A DNA stretch of 64,000 nucleotides, taken from positions 34,480,742 through 34,544,741 of the forward strand of contig OX246747.1 of the NCBI GenBank assembly GCA_945910005.1, in the 5' to 3' direction. Numbering within the stretch: position 1 is the first letter of the stretch; every line of letters starts with the position of its first letter. Source of the DNA: Isoperla grammatica. Lineage: Eukaryota > Arthropoda > Insecta > Plecoptera > Perlodidae. Below the pieces are notes generated by a model, which was given only the letters and a program-made list of their open reading frames with translations, ran no database searches and was not told the origin of the DNA. Of this stretch, positions 47,101-58,600 are shown piece by piece. Position numbers and translations under genes: made by a program.

Positions 47101-49123
47101 TATTGACCAATGCTTTTTTAGTTGGTAACTTAACATTAGAAGTACCTATAAAAGAACAAGTAGGCCTAAAAAAACTGGATTCGAAAGCAGGAAAAGTACA
47201 AACACACGTTCATCAAGTTGGTGAGACTGTCAGTTGACTGTGGCTAGTGAGTGTCTGGCCTTGAATTTGATAAATTGTACGTTGTTGCAGCTGAACTGCA
47301 AGCTGTTTGCGTTTGACAAGGCGGCCGGCCAGTGGGTGGAGAGGGGGAGGGGAACCCTACGTCTCAACGACAAGGACGGACCGGCCGGGGTCCAGTCGAG
47401 GGTCATCATGAGGACCACCGGCTCGCTCAGGGTCGTGCTCAACACAAAGGTGAGTGCCAACCGTCGTGGAGTAAACGCCGATCTCTTCTTCTTCTTTTCT
47501 TATACCCACAATTTACATAAATAAATAAAATAAATAAATTCACATTTAGAGTCTACCCACTCAGTAACTAAACTGATTTACAGTGGGGGACTTTAATTTA
47601 AAGTTACTATACCAACCCTGTAGGCTCCAAACACCATCGGCGAGTGAGCGATAAGCCGATAACCAATCAAAGATCGATATTTCAATTACGAAACATATGA
47701 ATCAGTGATTGGACAGTGCGAACACCTGCGGACAAATGCCAGAATCAACAAGGCCGATTCAGAACAAGTTTGAATTTATTGAGTGCTTCGTTGCTAGGAC
47801 GGCTCCAAAGTCACCGTTTACTAAATGTATTTTCTGGTAAGCCTGTAGAGATGTTCCCTCCTATCCATGCCACCCGGCATTTTGTCCCTTTCATCCTTTA
47901 CATACGCACACTCAAAGAGATGCCTCCTGTCTTGTTCTCCGACCCCACATATCCTAAATGCATGCTGGATTCGAAAACCTCAACTCTATGTAGGTGCTTG
48001 GCAAGCAGGTCATGTCCAGTCTGGAGCCGGAATTGGGCCGTCTCTATTCTTCTGCTGTAGCACTTGTGTTTGCCTGCAGGCCTTGAAATGCAGTATACTG
48101 TTGCCATGATTTATTCTGGCCCTTCTCTTGCCATCCTTTACGGACCACTTTGCATGTTGATGCAGTATATCAACAAAAAAATTAATAAAAAAAAAAAAAA
48201 AATTAATTAATTTAATTAATTCAAAATTAATTTTAGCCACAATGTAGGGGAGAATGAGACAAACAACTGATTATAATATTGTCGTCCTGCCTGTTTGCAG
48301 ATCTGGGGCGGAATGACGGTGGAACGTCCGAGTCCGAAGAGCGTTCGTCTGACCGCGATGGACGCGACGGGCCAGATCAAGGTGTTCCTAGTCATGGTGA
48401 GTGGACGTTCCGGAGTCCGGAACGTAGACGTTTACGTGACTCGTAGATTGTCTCACGCCGGGTACCCGTAAAGTCGACCTGCAGAAACTCGACAGTAGAT
48501 AACCCCTGATAGCGCGTTATCTTATCGCCTTTATCGCCAAAGGTATCATGCCTAATGTTCGAGTTTCTGCACCAGAGATAGATAGCGACTTCCTTTTACT
48601 TCAGTGTAGATGAGTTTCTGCAGGTTGACATTCTGCGTTCCCTCTCACGCCCAATTTAGAAAAAAGGCCGGTATAAGATTGGCATCGGTGCGAATTTCAA
48701 CTTTGTTCTTTTATTTGAAAAAAGAGGTTATTTTAGAACACAGCCTTCTAATATTATCAATGTTTTGTATGAAGATTTACAGCTAGAAGTTGAGAAATTG
48801 ATGTGAAAACTTTTGTCTCACCTTTAAAATATTTATCCTTCACCGCTTCTCGGCTAGAGATTATCTTTGGCGGTCCGGGGAAATTGTTTTTTCATTTCGT
48901 AGTAAATTTCAATTTTATCGACGTTCCTCGTGCGTTCCAGGCCAGCCCGAAGGAGATGGACGCGTTCCACAAGTCGCTTCAGTCCCGCGTCGCCCGACAA
49001 CAACAGCAACAACAACAGCAGGGCGACGCAAAGGGCGACGTCACCGACCCACCCACGGCGTTCGCCAGCAAGCGTCAGTCGCTGGACGTTCAGGACGCGG
49101 GCGGCGGGGACAGGAACGCCTAA
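44091..49123 (+). CDS. RANBP3: Ran-binding protein 3 (9 coding exons)
   Basis: Exons 44091-44109, 44345-44388, 44553-45118, 45228-45372, 45478-45558, 45947-46087, 47291-47449, 48301-48396 and 48941-49123 join in frame into 477 aa. The N-terminus MADASND resembles the family start. Residues about 22-209 are Ser-rich with scattered FG dipeptides. FVFGQNL at 225-231 is the family's FG motif. The Ran-binding domain covers roughly 305-430: VAVFTGEEDEANVVQ, then LNCKLFAFDK, WVERGRGTLRLND, VIMRTTGSLRVVLNTK and the final strands in exon 8. The protein is a cofactor that helps CRM1 load cargo with RanGTP for nuclear export. The C-terminal tail has a short glutamine run and ends with tandem stops TAA TAG. 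Human RANBP3 is somewhat longer. I saw only one FVFGQN motif where I recall two in human. Confidence 0.96.
44345..44388 (+). CDS. RANBP3: RANBP3 coding exon 2
   Basis: Acceptor TTTCAG, donor GTAAAT; encodes residues 7-21, acidic and Ser-rich; leaves in phase 0. Confidence 0.8.
44553..45118 (+). CDS. RANBP3: RANBP3 coding exon 3 (Ser-rich, FG-containing)
   Basis: Acceptor TTTCCAG, donor GTAAGA. Encodes residues 22-209, rich in Ser with several FG/GF dipeptides, a low-complexity nucleoporin-like region. Confidence 0.9.
45228..45372 (+). CDS. RANBP3: RANBP3 coding exon 4 (FVFGQNL motif)
   Basis: Acceptor TTTTCAG, donor GTAGGC. The split codon AA|T opens it; the hallmark FVFGQNL lies at residues 225-231. 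Confidence 0.95.
45478..45558 (+). CDS. RANBP3: RANBP3 coding exon 5
   Basis: Acceptor TTCCAG, donor GTAAGT, phase 0 on both sides; 27 residues corresponding to the linker before the Ran-binding domain. Confidence 0.85.
45947..46087 (+). CDS. RANBP3: RANBP3 coding exon 6 (start of Ran-binding domain)
   Basis: Acceptor CGCGCAG, donor GTAAGC. Encodes SLSEAAREYEE and VAVFTGEEDEANVVQ, closely matching the family. Confidence 0.95.
46435..46610 (+). repeat. dispersed repeat family E copy in RANBP3 intron 6
   Basis: GGGCTTAACGTCTAATATTT through GTGGACTGCATTTCGTCTGA is the + orientation counterpart of 26840-26985. Confidence 0.6.
47291..47449 (+). CDS. RANBP3: RANBP3 coding exon 7 (core of Ran-binding domain)
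   Basis: Acceptor TTGCAG, donor GTGAGT. Holds CKLFAFDK, WVERGRGTLRLND and MRTTGSLRVVLNTK, the conserved core of RanBD. Confidence 0.97.
47525..47790. repeat. dispersed repeat family G copy in RANBP3 intron 7
   Basis: Closely matches 40450-40760 and runs directly into the retrotransposon ORF fragment at 47790, so family G may be the 3' part of that retrotransposon. Confidence 0.7.
47790..48145 (-). mobile_element. retrotransposon ORF fragment (zinc-knuckle-like end)
   Basis: The - strand frames contain RICGVGEQDRRHLFECAYV, resembling the CxxCxxxxxxxxHLxxxC end of non-LTR reverse-transcriptase proteins. Related pieces lie at 61400-61530 and 61730-61860. It sits in RANBP3 intron 7 and has stop codons. 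Confidence 0.55.
48301..48396 (+). CDS. RANBP3: RANBP3 coding exon 8 (end of Ran-binding domain)
   Basis: Acceptor TTTGCAG, donor GTGAGT, phase 0. Encodes SVRLTAMDATGQIKVFLVM, the last strands of the domain. Confidence 0.95.
48941..49123 (+). CDS. RANBP3: RANBP3 terminal coding exon 9
   Basis: Acceptor TTCCAG. Encodes the C-terminal helix (SPKEMDAFHKSLQSRV), a Gln run and an acidic/polar tail, stop TAA at 49121-49123 followed at once by TAG. The exon ends at 49131 before GTACGT, only 8 nt after the stop, too close to act as a nonsense-mediated decay signal under the usual 50-nt rule. Confidence 0.92.
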   Translation, partial: ASPKEMDAFHKSLQSRVARQQQQQQQQGDAKGDVTDPPTAFASKRQSLDVQDAGGGDRNA

Positions 49124-49235
49124 TAGTACAGGTACGTCATGTGAATTTTTTTTAATGAATTTAAAAAAAAAAATTCCACTATGTTGCAGCCACCTAGAAT
49201 TTAGTTCAAGATTGACTTCTTGTGAAACATTGACC

Positions 49236-49381
49236 CTGATCCTAAATAATCATCATCATCATTATCCGTTTCCTGCTTCTGGCAGGGTCAGCTTCCAGTT
49301 TCACAACCAAATTTTTCCACCTCTTCCTATCTTCCCACAATCGTACTTCCTCTACTTGCTCCCAGTTCTCTCCTCACTTCT
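49236..49381 (-). mobile_element. non-LTR retrotransposon 3' tail, part 1 (split by transposon)
   Basis: Matches the copy at 16957-17270 (CTTCTGGCAGGGTCAGCTT, ACAACCAAATTTTTCCACCTCTTCC). It is interrupted at 49381 by the long-armed transposon and resumes at 52024. Confidence 0.75.
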
Positions 49382-50118
49382 GGGTCATTCCATTTACATT
49401 CACCAGATTTAAAAAAAAGTGGTTGCTGCACGATTTTTGATTTTGTTTAAATTTTGCATGTTAATACCCTAATGTATTGTGAGTTTAAATCCAAGTTCCT
49501 AGATTTTTGTGATGAACCGTTCTCATATGATAGGCATAGGAATGTCGCGCCGTGTAGCTAAATTTGGTTTTGTAGCGACTAGCGGTTTGTTACGCCAATC
49601 GAAAACCGCTGGAGGTACCACAAAAAATGAAACCAATATTTCTTACCAAAAAGCCAATCTTTAACTAACATTACTTAGATTTAACTTAATTTTAATTTTT
49701 CCCACTTTACGAGGGGCCCCGATATTGACACAACTTTTTGGATTTTGGCTACTTTCAAAAATGATTTTTATATAGAAGGGATGAAAATAACAAAATAAGT
49801 TTTTGTGTGTGTGTACTATGGGTTCACAGCTATAAGTTTCTTGAAAAAATTATGTGTTGGTTTAACCCCTAATGCCTTAAAAAAATTGTTGAAAATGGAA
49901 AAAATAAAAAAACTGCCCTTTTGAGGGTAGTTTTTTAATTAGAGGGGAAGGTCCTATTTTTTTTTAAATGTTGCCACAAGTTGCTTGATCATATGAAGTT
50001 TAATATATCAAAAATGTGTCATGTTGTTTTGCTTGGTTTGAAAGTTACAGATTTTACAAAACTACCAAAAAACACAAGTTTTTACAAAACGTAAAATAAC
50101 GGAAGAATATTTCAAACC

Positions 50119-50538
50119 CTATTTAGTTTTCCAAGTAGGTGTTTTAAATTGCATTGGATCATTAACCATTATGAGGGACTTGGTTACCTTAAGTTTGGTG
50201 TTTTGATAACAGGTTAGTGATCTCCATGCAGACGGTATTGTAATGTTATGAGATCCTGATCTCATAACATTACAATACCCTGCAGTTGTCAATTCCAAAG
50301 GAGATATGATGCGCAGAATATTTTTGTGTGTCACCCATACCGAATGTTTATCTGACATTTTGAAAACGGTGCTTGGTCCTGATGGATGAAAAAAGTCAAT
50401 TTTGAAGTCCAAGTTTTCTACCGAAGATTCAGCAACCTCCCCTAGCCACCACTTGTCATCGTAGACACAGGCAACATAATCTCGGAGCTTTACATTAATG
50501 ACATTTCCTGATTTTGTTTTTGTCTTTGTTATTAGCAC
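50119..50538 (-). pseudogene. C-terminal fragment of transposon protein
   Basis: Open frame of 139 residues with DYVACVYDDKWWLGEVAES, FFHPSGPS and VWVTHKNILRII, a domain I associate with the ends of uncharacterised invertebrate transposon proteins. Its 3' part runs into the left inverted arm. The upstream transposase core is frameshifted, so no full protein is made. Confidence 0.65.
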
Positions 50539-50794
50539 TTTATCATATAAAACAGAACTCTAGGTTTTCGATACTTGCATGGAGTTCAAATCAATCGGTT
50601 TGTAGCAATGGTAAGATCTTGTGTTAGGCACCGCAACTGCATTGTCGTAGCGCTGCGTTAGATAGTTTTCTTCTTTCTGGATAGTTTCAGAAGTGACGTG
50701 GAAAAAAAATTATTCCTTTAATATTCTCATCACAAAATTCAAACATCTCTTTGGAAGTCTTGATGTGATTATTTAAAATGTTCTTTGAAGGCTT

Positions 50795-51103
50795 GTTTTG
50801 GTTACAATACGTTTAACAGTCCCACCAATCCCATCACAGGGCCCTTTCCCATGGGATGTGGCAAAAAGTGCCATTCAGCAGAGTATTTTAAGTCCTCAAA
50901 GTGGTGGCATAGATTGGAGAAATTTTTTTGGTTCTTATATTGGCTTGCAGCACCATCACTAAAATAATAAAATATATAACTTTTTTTATGTTGCGAGCAA
51001 AAGATTTCAAAAAATCCAGAACTACCTTCTGAAACGCATACACAGCAGTTGTACTGTGCTGTAAGTGGTCATTAATAATGCACACAGCCATCATGGGTGA
51101 CAC
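50795..51103 (-). pseudogene. broken DDE-like transposase core
   Basis: Read on the - strand: DHLQHSTTAVYAFQK, then VIYF joined by a frame change to SDGAASQYKNQKNFSNLCHH, then EWHF and, after a one-base loss in a T run, ATSHGKGPCDGIGGTVKR. The Asp in SDG and the HGKGPCDG box look like catalytic or structural landmarks of this transposase type. Confidence 0.65.
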
Positions 51104-52023
51104 ACAAAAACATTCTGCGCATCATAGCTCCTTTGGAATTGACGACTGCTACGGGACGATCTCATAACATTACAAATACCCTCTGTATGGAGATCACTAA
51201 CCTGTTATCAAAACACCAAACTTAAGGTAACCAAGTCCCTCATAATGGTTAATGATCCAATGCAATTTAAAACACCTACTTGGAAAACTAAAAAGGGTTT
51301 AAGATATTCTTCCGTTATTTTACGTTTTGTAAAAACTTGTGTTTTTTGGTAGTTTTGTAAAATCTGTAACTTTCAAACCAAGCAAAACAACATGACAAAT
51401 TTTTGATATATTAAACTTCATATGGTTAAGCAACTTGTGGCAACATTTAAACAAAATTAGGACCTTCCCCTGTAATTAAAAAACTACCCTCAAAAGGGCA
51501 GTTTTTGTACTTTTTCCATTTTCAACAATTTTTTTAAGGCATTAGGGGTTAAACCAACACATAATTTTTTCAAGAAACTTATAGCTGTGAACACATAGTA
51601 CACACACACAAAAAATGATTTTGTTGTTTTCATCCCTTCCATATAAAAATAATTTTTGAAAGTAGCCAAAATCCAAAAAGTTGTGTCAATATCGGGGCCC
51701 CTCGTAAAGTGGGAAAAATTAAAATTAAGCTAAATCCAAGTAATGTTAATTAAAGATTGGCTTTTTGGTAAGAAATATTGTTTTTATTTTTTGTGATACC
51801 TCCAGCGGTTTTCGATTGGCGTAACAAACCGCTAGTCGCTACAAAACCAAATTTAGCTACACGGCGCGACATTCCAATGCCTATAATATGAGAACGGTTC
51901 ATCACAAAAATCTAGGAACTTGGATTTAAACTCACAATACATAAGGGTATTTACATACAAAATTTAAAAAAAATCAAAAATCATGCCGCAACAGTCATCT
52001 GGTGAATGTAAATGGAATGACCC

Positions 52024-52053
52024 TTCTGTAAGTCTTCAGCAATCTTTTCCTAA
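52024..52053 (-). mobile_element. non-LTR retrotransposon 3' tail, part 2
   Basis: TTCTGTAAGTCTTCAGCAATC continues the fragment at 49236-49381, as shown by the uninterrupted copy at about 17090-17120. Confidence 0.7.
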
Positions 52054-52263
52054 ATAATAAACAGAAGAATGTAACCTGAAAGGGTTGAAACAAATACCAA
52101 AATGTAAAATTTATATTTTTCTTTTTTTATTAAATGTTAATGAAAAGCTTAAATATACAGGTGTCCTGTGCACAACTTTTATCAATTACCAAAGTGCTAT
52201 TTAAATAAATAAATCGATAAATAGACGACAATAAATAACGACGTAAACGTTTTCTCTTCACAG

Positions 52264-52992
52264 GCAGCTGCGATCCCAACTACTTTGAGAGTTGAAACGT
52301 GACCATCGTCGAGGATTCCCCGAGTCCGACCTGCGTAATAGAACCAAGTAGAGACAGAGAAACGACGTAATCTACTCCGTCAGCCCGCGACACCGACGAC
52401 GATAAACTCCAAACTTGCGTACTGTACTACATTGAACCGGTCACAAAAGTGCTGTAAACCCTTTGTTGTTGTTGTTGTACCGATTCCAGCGCCCGCCTAC
52501 TCGACGGGTCTCCGACGATCGGCAAAGGAACGAAACGTGCGGGTCTATGCGGTCCGTTTTGTAAATTATCCGGTAATCGCTTAACTAGAATCTCGTCGTG
52601 GTACTCTAAATCTTTAAGAATATTAGTAAACGATAAGATGTAAAATCAATGTGATTACATACATGGTGAACTTTGATAAGAAATAACTTTTGATTTTTTT
52701 AAAATTAATTTTTAATGTTTTTTACGTTGTTTTCTTGGAGATTCGGGGGAACATGTGGGAAGGTACGTAGATACGTACCTGGATAATTTAAAATATAGCC
52801 TAAACTGCATTAGATTGCGGCAGATGGTTCAATGCATTATTTCGCCCGTTTATCATATTAATATTTGATACATTCATATTACACCTCCCAGTTTTATTGA
52901 AGTTTATTTTTTACAGATACCTACTACTAGGAATAGAATGATGACCTGATATATCTTCTCAATAGCCTTTATTTTTAATCCTGTACAATAAA
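52264..52992 (+). other. RANBP3: RANBP3 3'-UTR final exon with AATAAA
   Basis: Acceptor TTCACAG ends at 52263, pairing with donor GTACGT at 49132. No coding frame continues. The first AATAAA that I find is at 52987-52992 and would end the transcript shortly after. The 3.1-kb 3'-UTR intron so defined contains a retrotransposon tail split by a DNA transposon. Confidence 0.6.
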
Positions 52993-55594
52993 ATATCTGT
53001 TACCTTATCTGAGTGATCGGAAGACTTCTTATACCCGAGCCATGTTTCAACTCATATATTCTTGCATTCAGAGACAACATCAGTATGTAAAGGTTACTGT
53101 AACTGATGCTACTACTATTTGGTGTTGAACGACGTACTCGACATGCAGCAATTGATCCACTTCAATTAAAAGGTGAAATGTTGTTAATTAAACGTATTTT
53201 CCCATCCCTACCCCTAATCCTTTTTTTAGGGGATCCACATTCCCCCTCGCATAAATCTCGTATTAAAAATACTCTTCTTTTTTATGAAGCTGGTGAACTT
53301 CAAGCTGCCTAATTGAACCTTTAGGCTATAGTTAGACCGTTCAATGTTTTGCTCAAGTTTCTTTGAATTCAAGGACGTAAATCATCTCAATGTAGAACAT
53401 TGTTGAATTTTATCACCTACAAGTCGTGTTTTGGTGCGTTTTGTTGTTGAATCCAATCAAAGACGACTTGAACGAAACATTGATATCATCTAGATGGGGC
53501 ATGCATGCACGACACCTGAGGAAAGAATCTTTGCTCGGAAGTTGGGTGGGTAGATTCATTAAAGATTCTACAAACCATTCTTTACGGTAGTTACGAATTT
53601 AGTGCTTCCAAATACGTGAAAACAAAGTTCAAATTTTGCCTTAGTAGAATTGTGGCATTTAAAATGTAGCACTTTTCAAACATTCAACCACTGCTTGAAA
53701 ATAGCATGTTGTGTCATTTGTGTATGGTAAAAGTAGACGGTGCATGCATTCGGGTGGCAAAAATATTAACTAGAGCAAAATTGATGAAACTGTTAATATT
53801 TCGACGTTCACACCAACGAAGGCAATAATGTGTTTAGGAGCGTTACAGCGATTTCCGTGGCGTTTAGGTATTAATTCTCCCCACCTGCAAATCTCTCTGA
53901 TACTTCCAAGTATTCCATGACTATTATCCTATCACATATATGCCTATCGCATTATAGCGAATCGCGCCTTGCAACATTTCGGCAATCAACCCAGTTTTTC
54001 GACAAACGCACCATCAAAGGAGTGTGTGTGTGTTGGTTGCAGTCTAAGCGTGGCACTGGAACATTATATGTCATTTGATAGCTAGCATTAGTGGATTAAT
54101 TATATTTTGTTGTTGCATTGTTGCTGTGTGCATAACAAAAGAAGTTAACAAAAGAAGAAGACTCGAAACGTATACAAAAATCAAATGATGAAGTAAAAAC
54201 GACGCCTGGAATCAGATTTCAGGTTGAAACGGGCTTTTCTGTTGACAACGGATTGCCCGGTACTCGGCCCAATAAAATACGTGCCATAAACCCGGCCAAA
54301 TACAGCATTCAAAAGCGTTTCCGCCACCTTTGTGACCCGTTCAATGTGTGAAACGTTGGATTCCAATCGACTACCTTTAATTCAAACACTGTTAAATACT
54401 GGTACTAACAAAGCAGACCTAGTGATATATAATCTAATTATTACAACAATAAGAACAATCACGGAAATAGTGGTCGACAAATACGACGGTTATTTTTTTT
54501 ATAACGAGCATTCCTCTGCAGAACACAAAGTCTTGATAAAATGTTAAATTGAATGTAACCGGAAAAAAATACTTTATCTAGAATTTTGTTAGTGGAATGA
54601 TTTTGTTTTATTATGTTTAACTTCCTGAGAACCTGTTTTCTATTTAAATGTTTTTAGTTTGCTGTTTTATTGTAACATACTATTAGGTACTACACACCAA
54701 TCATGAACCAATCATTATAAACTCGGTACAAACTAATATGTCGTTGTTTTCATATGCCCGCAATCACATGACTATAAGTAGCCCAGTAGTGTTACACTTC
54801 CTGTCCTTTTCTATCCAAGTCTTTGGACATTTCATCAATAACTTCCTTCCTTCACTGTTTTGAGTTTTGACTGTTTATTTATTAGAATAAGACTTCTACA
54901 TATTCACTCGTGTGCATGTCACAGGGACATGCACGACTTTGAAGTTCTCAAACATTGAAAAAAATGAGTGGAGAACGGATGGGATGAGAATGATGACCAT
55001 CTCGAAAATTGATGCGGCATTCGAACCCACGTCCCTTGGACGTTGGATCTGCACCCCAACCACTGGAGCAACTGCCTAACACAACGAAGTTTGGCAGGCT
55101 GTTTTTTTTGTGGTGAAATGATCTTTTTCAGAGAGTTAAATATGGTGAGGTGATCTGGGCTGGGCCACAGTGTTCCCGTGGTGGGCTGGAGTCTTATCTA
55201 ATATTCTTAAATGTTCCCTACAAGCACAGATAAATAATTGTTAGTGTGCGCAACAAGGATCTTGAAAGATTTTATTGTTTATTCTTTTTTTATCTAATTT
55301 ATTTATTTAATGTCTATCCTATCTTTGAATTAAGTTGGTAATTGGCATTATGAATCTCTTGTGACAGGTAGATTAATCAGATGTTTGCTGGTTTTATTTA
55401 ATGCAAATAATTAATTTTACTTTGGCGCCACATAATTTAAATTGTTAGCGCTAGTGCAGTGTTGATTAGTGCTGCTCGTGCTCATGTTGACGAAATTGTG
55501 AACTACAAATTTGACTGTCGGCTGTCATGCCGCGGTTTTCGGTGTCATTTTCTTTGTTTATTTATTGGTTACTTAGTTAAACTTAGGTACTAAA
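52993..55594. other. RANBP3-CABIN1 intergenic region
   Basis: 2.6 kb with a tRNA-like SINE head at 54985. The last 150 bp before 55595 is the likely CABIN1 promoter. No other gene seen. Confidence 0.5.
54985..55085 (-). mobile_element. tRNA-like SINE head
   Basis: The - strand reads GGCAGTTGCTCCAGTGGTTGG then GGGTTCGAATGCC, matching A and B boxes with tRNA-like spacing. It differs from the main SINE family. Confidence 0.55.
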
Positions 55595-55681
55595 ATGATG
55601 CGAATACGAGCACTGAATGCAGAGTCTTCTGAGGAAAGTGAAGGAGAAGAAGAAATTCCAACTATTACAAAGGAAGCACAG
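55595..55681 (+). CDS. CABIN1: CABIN1 coding exon 1
   Basis: Tandem ATG ATG start; encodes 29 residues ending TKEAQ, as in the family; donor GTAATC. Confidence 0.9.
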
Positions 55682-58600
55682 GTAATCAATTTCAACGACA
55701 GTGCAATGTTTTGATTTGCGTTTGGATGACGATACATAACCTCAATATTCTGTTGTTTCTGTACCCTTGAAGCTCAAATTTATTCACTTATTTAGCTAAC
55801 ATTCTAAGGCCTGGCCTCTGTTTAATATATAAAGCTATGCCACATTGTCAGGCGAATTCGACCGATTGAGTGTTTACACTTGAGTATTGCTTGGCCTAAG
55901 CACAATCCAAGTCTTTAAATGCATTGTCCTAGGCCTATACTTGTTGGCTACTTGCCTAGGCTAGCTGTAATACAATGTGTTCATGATTACACTCGCAGAC
56001 CTAGGCCTCAAGCTAGTCCCTAGAACCTGTGCAAAACTAGATACAATTGGAAACTTCAGCTAGCTTTTTCTCCTAAAATCACATGAGGGGGTGTGTTTGT
56101 GTGTGTGCATCGGCTAACCACTAACAACTTTAAATCAACAGGAACAAGCATGTTTCACATCGTACAGCGAAGCGCTGAATCTACTCAGAGAAAACAAGAT
56201 CGAGGAAGCGAGCACGATCCTTCAGGAGTTGCTCGAGAGTACCACCCTCGCGGAAGTTACGAAACCGGACGAGGCGGAATCGGGTTTTCGTCGTCAGCCC
56301 GTGTTCATGTTGAAGTACTCGTGTCTGAAGAACGTAGGCAACATTCTCGTCAAGAAGGGCGACTTGAAGTCTGCGATCGATTATCTTCTACAGGTGAGAA
56401 TCAGTAATCATTTTCAGTGGGTAAGTTCATCGTGTATTGTGCAGTAAATCGGCCATATGTCTGTATCCAATGTGCAGAATGCCTACAAGATCAAGACATC
56501 ACACCTAAACTAGTTGATTCATCCCTTTTATATGTAATCAACCATACAACCCTAACATTCCCGATTTAAACGGTTTTGTGTTCTCTTCGTATCTCGACGC
56601 TCAACTCTGGCGATGATACGATGATGATTATGATGACGATTATTCTTGTTACAGGCAGCAAATCTGGACGGGACCGACGTCACCTTGTGGTATCAAATCG
56701 GTCTGGCTGCTGTCAAAACGGTCGACTATGTCTTGGCCGTAGACGCATTCTTGGAGGTATGTTTTAGTAATTTTCCGTACATACCGGTAGACCTACTATG
56801 TCTTAAGATCGTACAACAAGAGAATTTAACTTGGTTTTGTCTACCCACTTGTTGGATTTAAATGCAAGTAGAGGGTAAGAATATAGGGAACCCAACAGCT
56901 TACCTGGTTGGTGACTCTCGTAGATAAAATTAGAGTTTAGGCCCTACATATACGAGACCCCTGCAGTCATCAACCAGGTAAGCGGGGGTTCCCTATATTC
57001 TTACCCCCTACTTGAATATATCTAGCCGTTTGGCCCCTCCTACCACACTTGTTGGATTTACAACACGTACCCCTCATTCCCTTCGTTCCTTACTTGGTCC
57101 CATCTGGTCTGGTCTATTCATAGGCTGCACGTACGTTACATCTTTGCGCGTGTCGGCCACATTTGTGATCAAACTTTGACGTTGCCATGGAGAAACAATT
57201 GAAGGCTGTTGTGGTAAAACGCATACTACATTCTTAGTTCTTTAAAATTGAGCGTGTTTTTTAAATAAAATTAGTACGTATGTGTCGTAATTTTTTATTT
57301 TTTATTACTTATATGTTTACTTTTTAAATTCTAAATTATGCTTATTTATTGAATTTGAATAGTATTTGCCAATGATCTAGGATTGGTCCTCATCAATTGT
57401 GTCGCAATCATGGCCGCTGTGACGTCACGTGGGAACTATGAATACAATAATATCTCATCCCCAGGCCCTGCGGTTCAGTCCTCGCCACTGGCCTTGCCTC
57501 GACAACGTCATCACAATGCTCTACGTCAACTACGACCTGCTCGCGTGTCTCCACTTCGTGTCGAGATCGCTGACCCTCGACCCCGGCTACGTCAAGGGTC
57601 TGGCGTTCAGGGACAAGATACTTGCCGAGCAGCCCTGCCTGGCCGAGACCTTCAAGATGAGCTACCCGGACGCGTGAGTCACGAGGGCAACTTAGTAAAC
57701 TGTGGTATTTGTTTACGAACATGTGCTGTGTCGTCCGATCCGCACGAAACTGGACAATGTGCGCGCTATGTCCGTACTCCTTGGCTCTGGGGACAAGTTT
57801 TCCTACTGGGAAACGCATTAAAGATCTGCAATCGTGAATTGAAAGCAGTAGGGCGGCCCCTATTGCCATTACCATAGTTATTATTATTATTTTATTGAAT
57901 GTATCACAATCATACAATCTCGGTCAAAACCAGTGTTAACATGTTATACGGATGTAATGTCAAGTATTTCCATGTGTCTACCTTATTTAACTTCACTAAT
58001 CACATGTTACTAGTTGAAATACACTACGTATACCATGGGCAGAAAGCGAGCTTAGTGAAGGCGACTTGAGTTAGCTCGCTATCGTATATCAAGGAAAACC
58101 GGCTCGCTTTGGAGGTATTAGCTCGCTTGAAAAGCAGGCCTGACCTGGGCCTAACATCAAACGCTTTGAGGTGTATATCAGGCCATGTCAAGTCGCTTTG
58201 AGGCCAAGTCGACTTGAGTTAGTGCGCTTTGCTGCCCTTGGTATACGTGGTGACAGTCATCAATCTCGGTCATAGCTGGTGTTTCCATTTCCATGTGTCT
58301 ACCTTATTTAACTTCACTAATCACATGTTACTAGCTTAAACAGTCATCAATCTCAGTCATAGCCAGTGTTTATTATTATTATTATTATTAAAATAGGTTA
58401 GTCGAGAGTGAAGACTTTGGACCTGTTTCAGCGACCTGGGCGAGCGAGACCTCGAGTACGACCGCGAGGAGGGAGACACGTTCATCCAGGAGGCGCTGGA
58501 GATGAAGGCGAAGCAGCGCGAAGTGTTCAAACACCTGTGGGAGCCGGACAAGCTCGGGACAGTCGGTCTGCTGCGTCCGCTCGGCACCAAGACGTGGCTG

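Larger units (their letters stand above)
49382..52023 (-). mobile_element. 2.64-kb DNA transposon with very long inverted arms and broken transposase
   Basis: Ends GGGTCATTCC...GGAATGACCC are exact inverted repeats and are flanked by TTCT on both sides (49378-49381 and 52024-52027), a 4-bp target duplication. The arms (about 49382-50340 and 51090-52023) pair over roughly 0.95 kb. The unique middle, read on the - strand, encodes pieces of a DDE-like transposase in several frames: an SDGAASQYKN box near 50945, then after a one-base slip near 50855 an HGKGPCDGIGGTVKR box. A C-terminal piece at 50119-50538 contains DYVACVYDDKWWLGEV and FFHPSGPS. These boxes recur in uncharacterised invertebrate transposon proteins. 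The copy is degenerate. The 4-bp duplication would suit the Sola group; that assignment is a guess. Confidence 0.8.

Noticed and set aside
57408..57917. 169-codon open stretch antisense to CABIN1 exon 4
   Set aside because: It overlaps a well-supported exon on the other strand and reflects its GC-rich codons.
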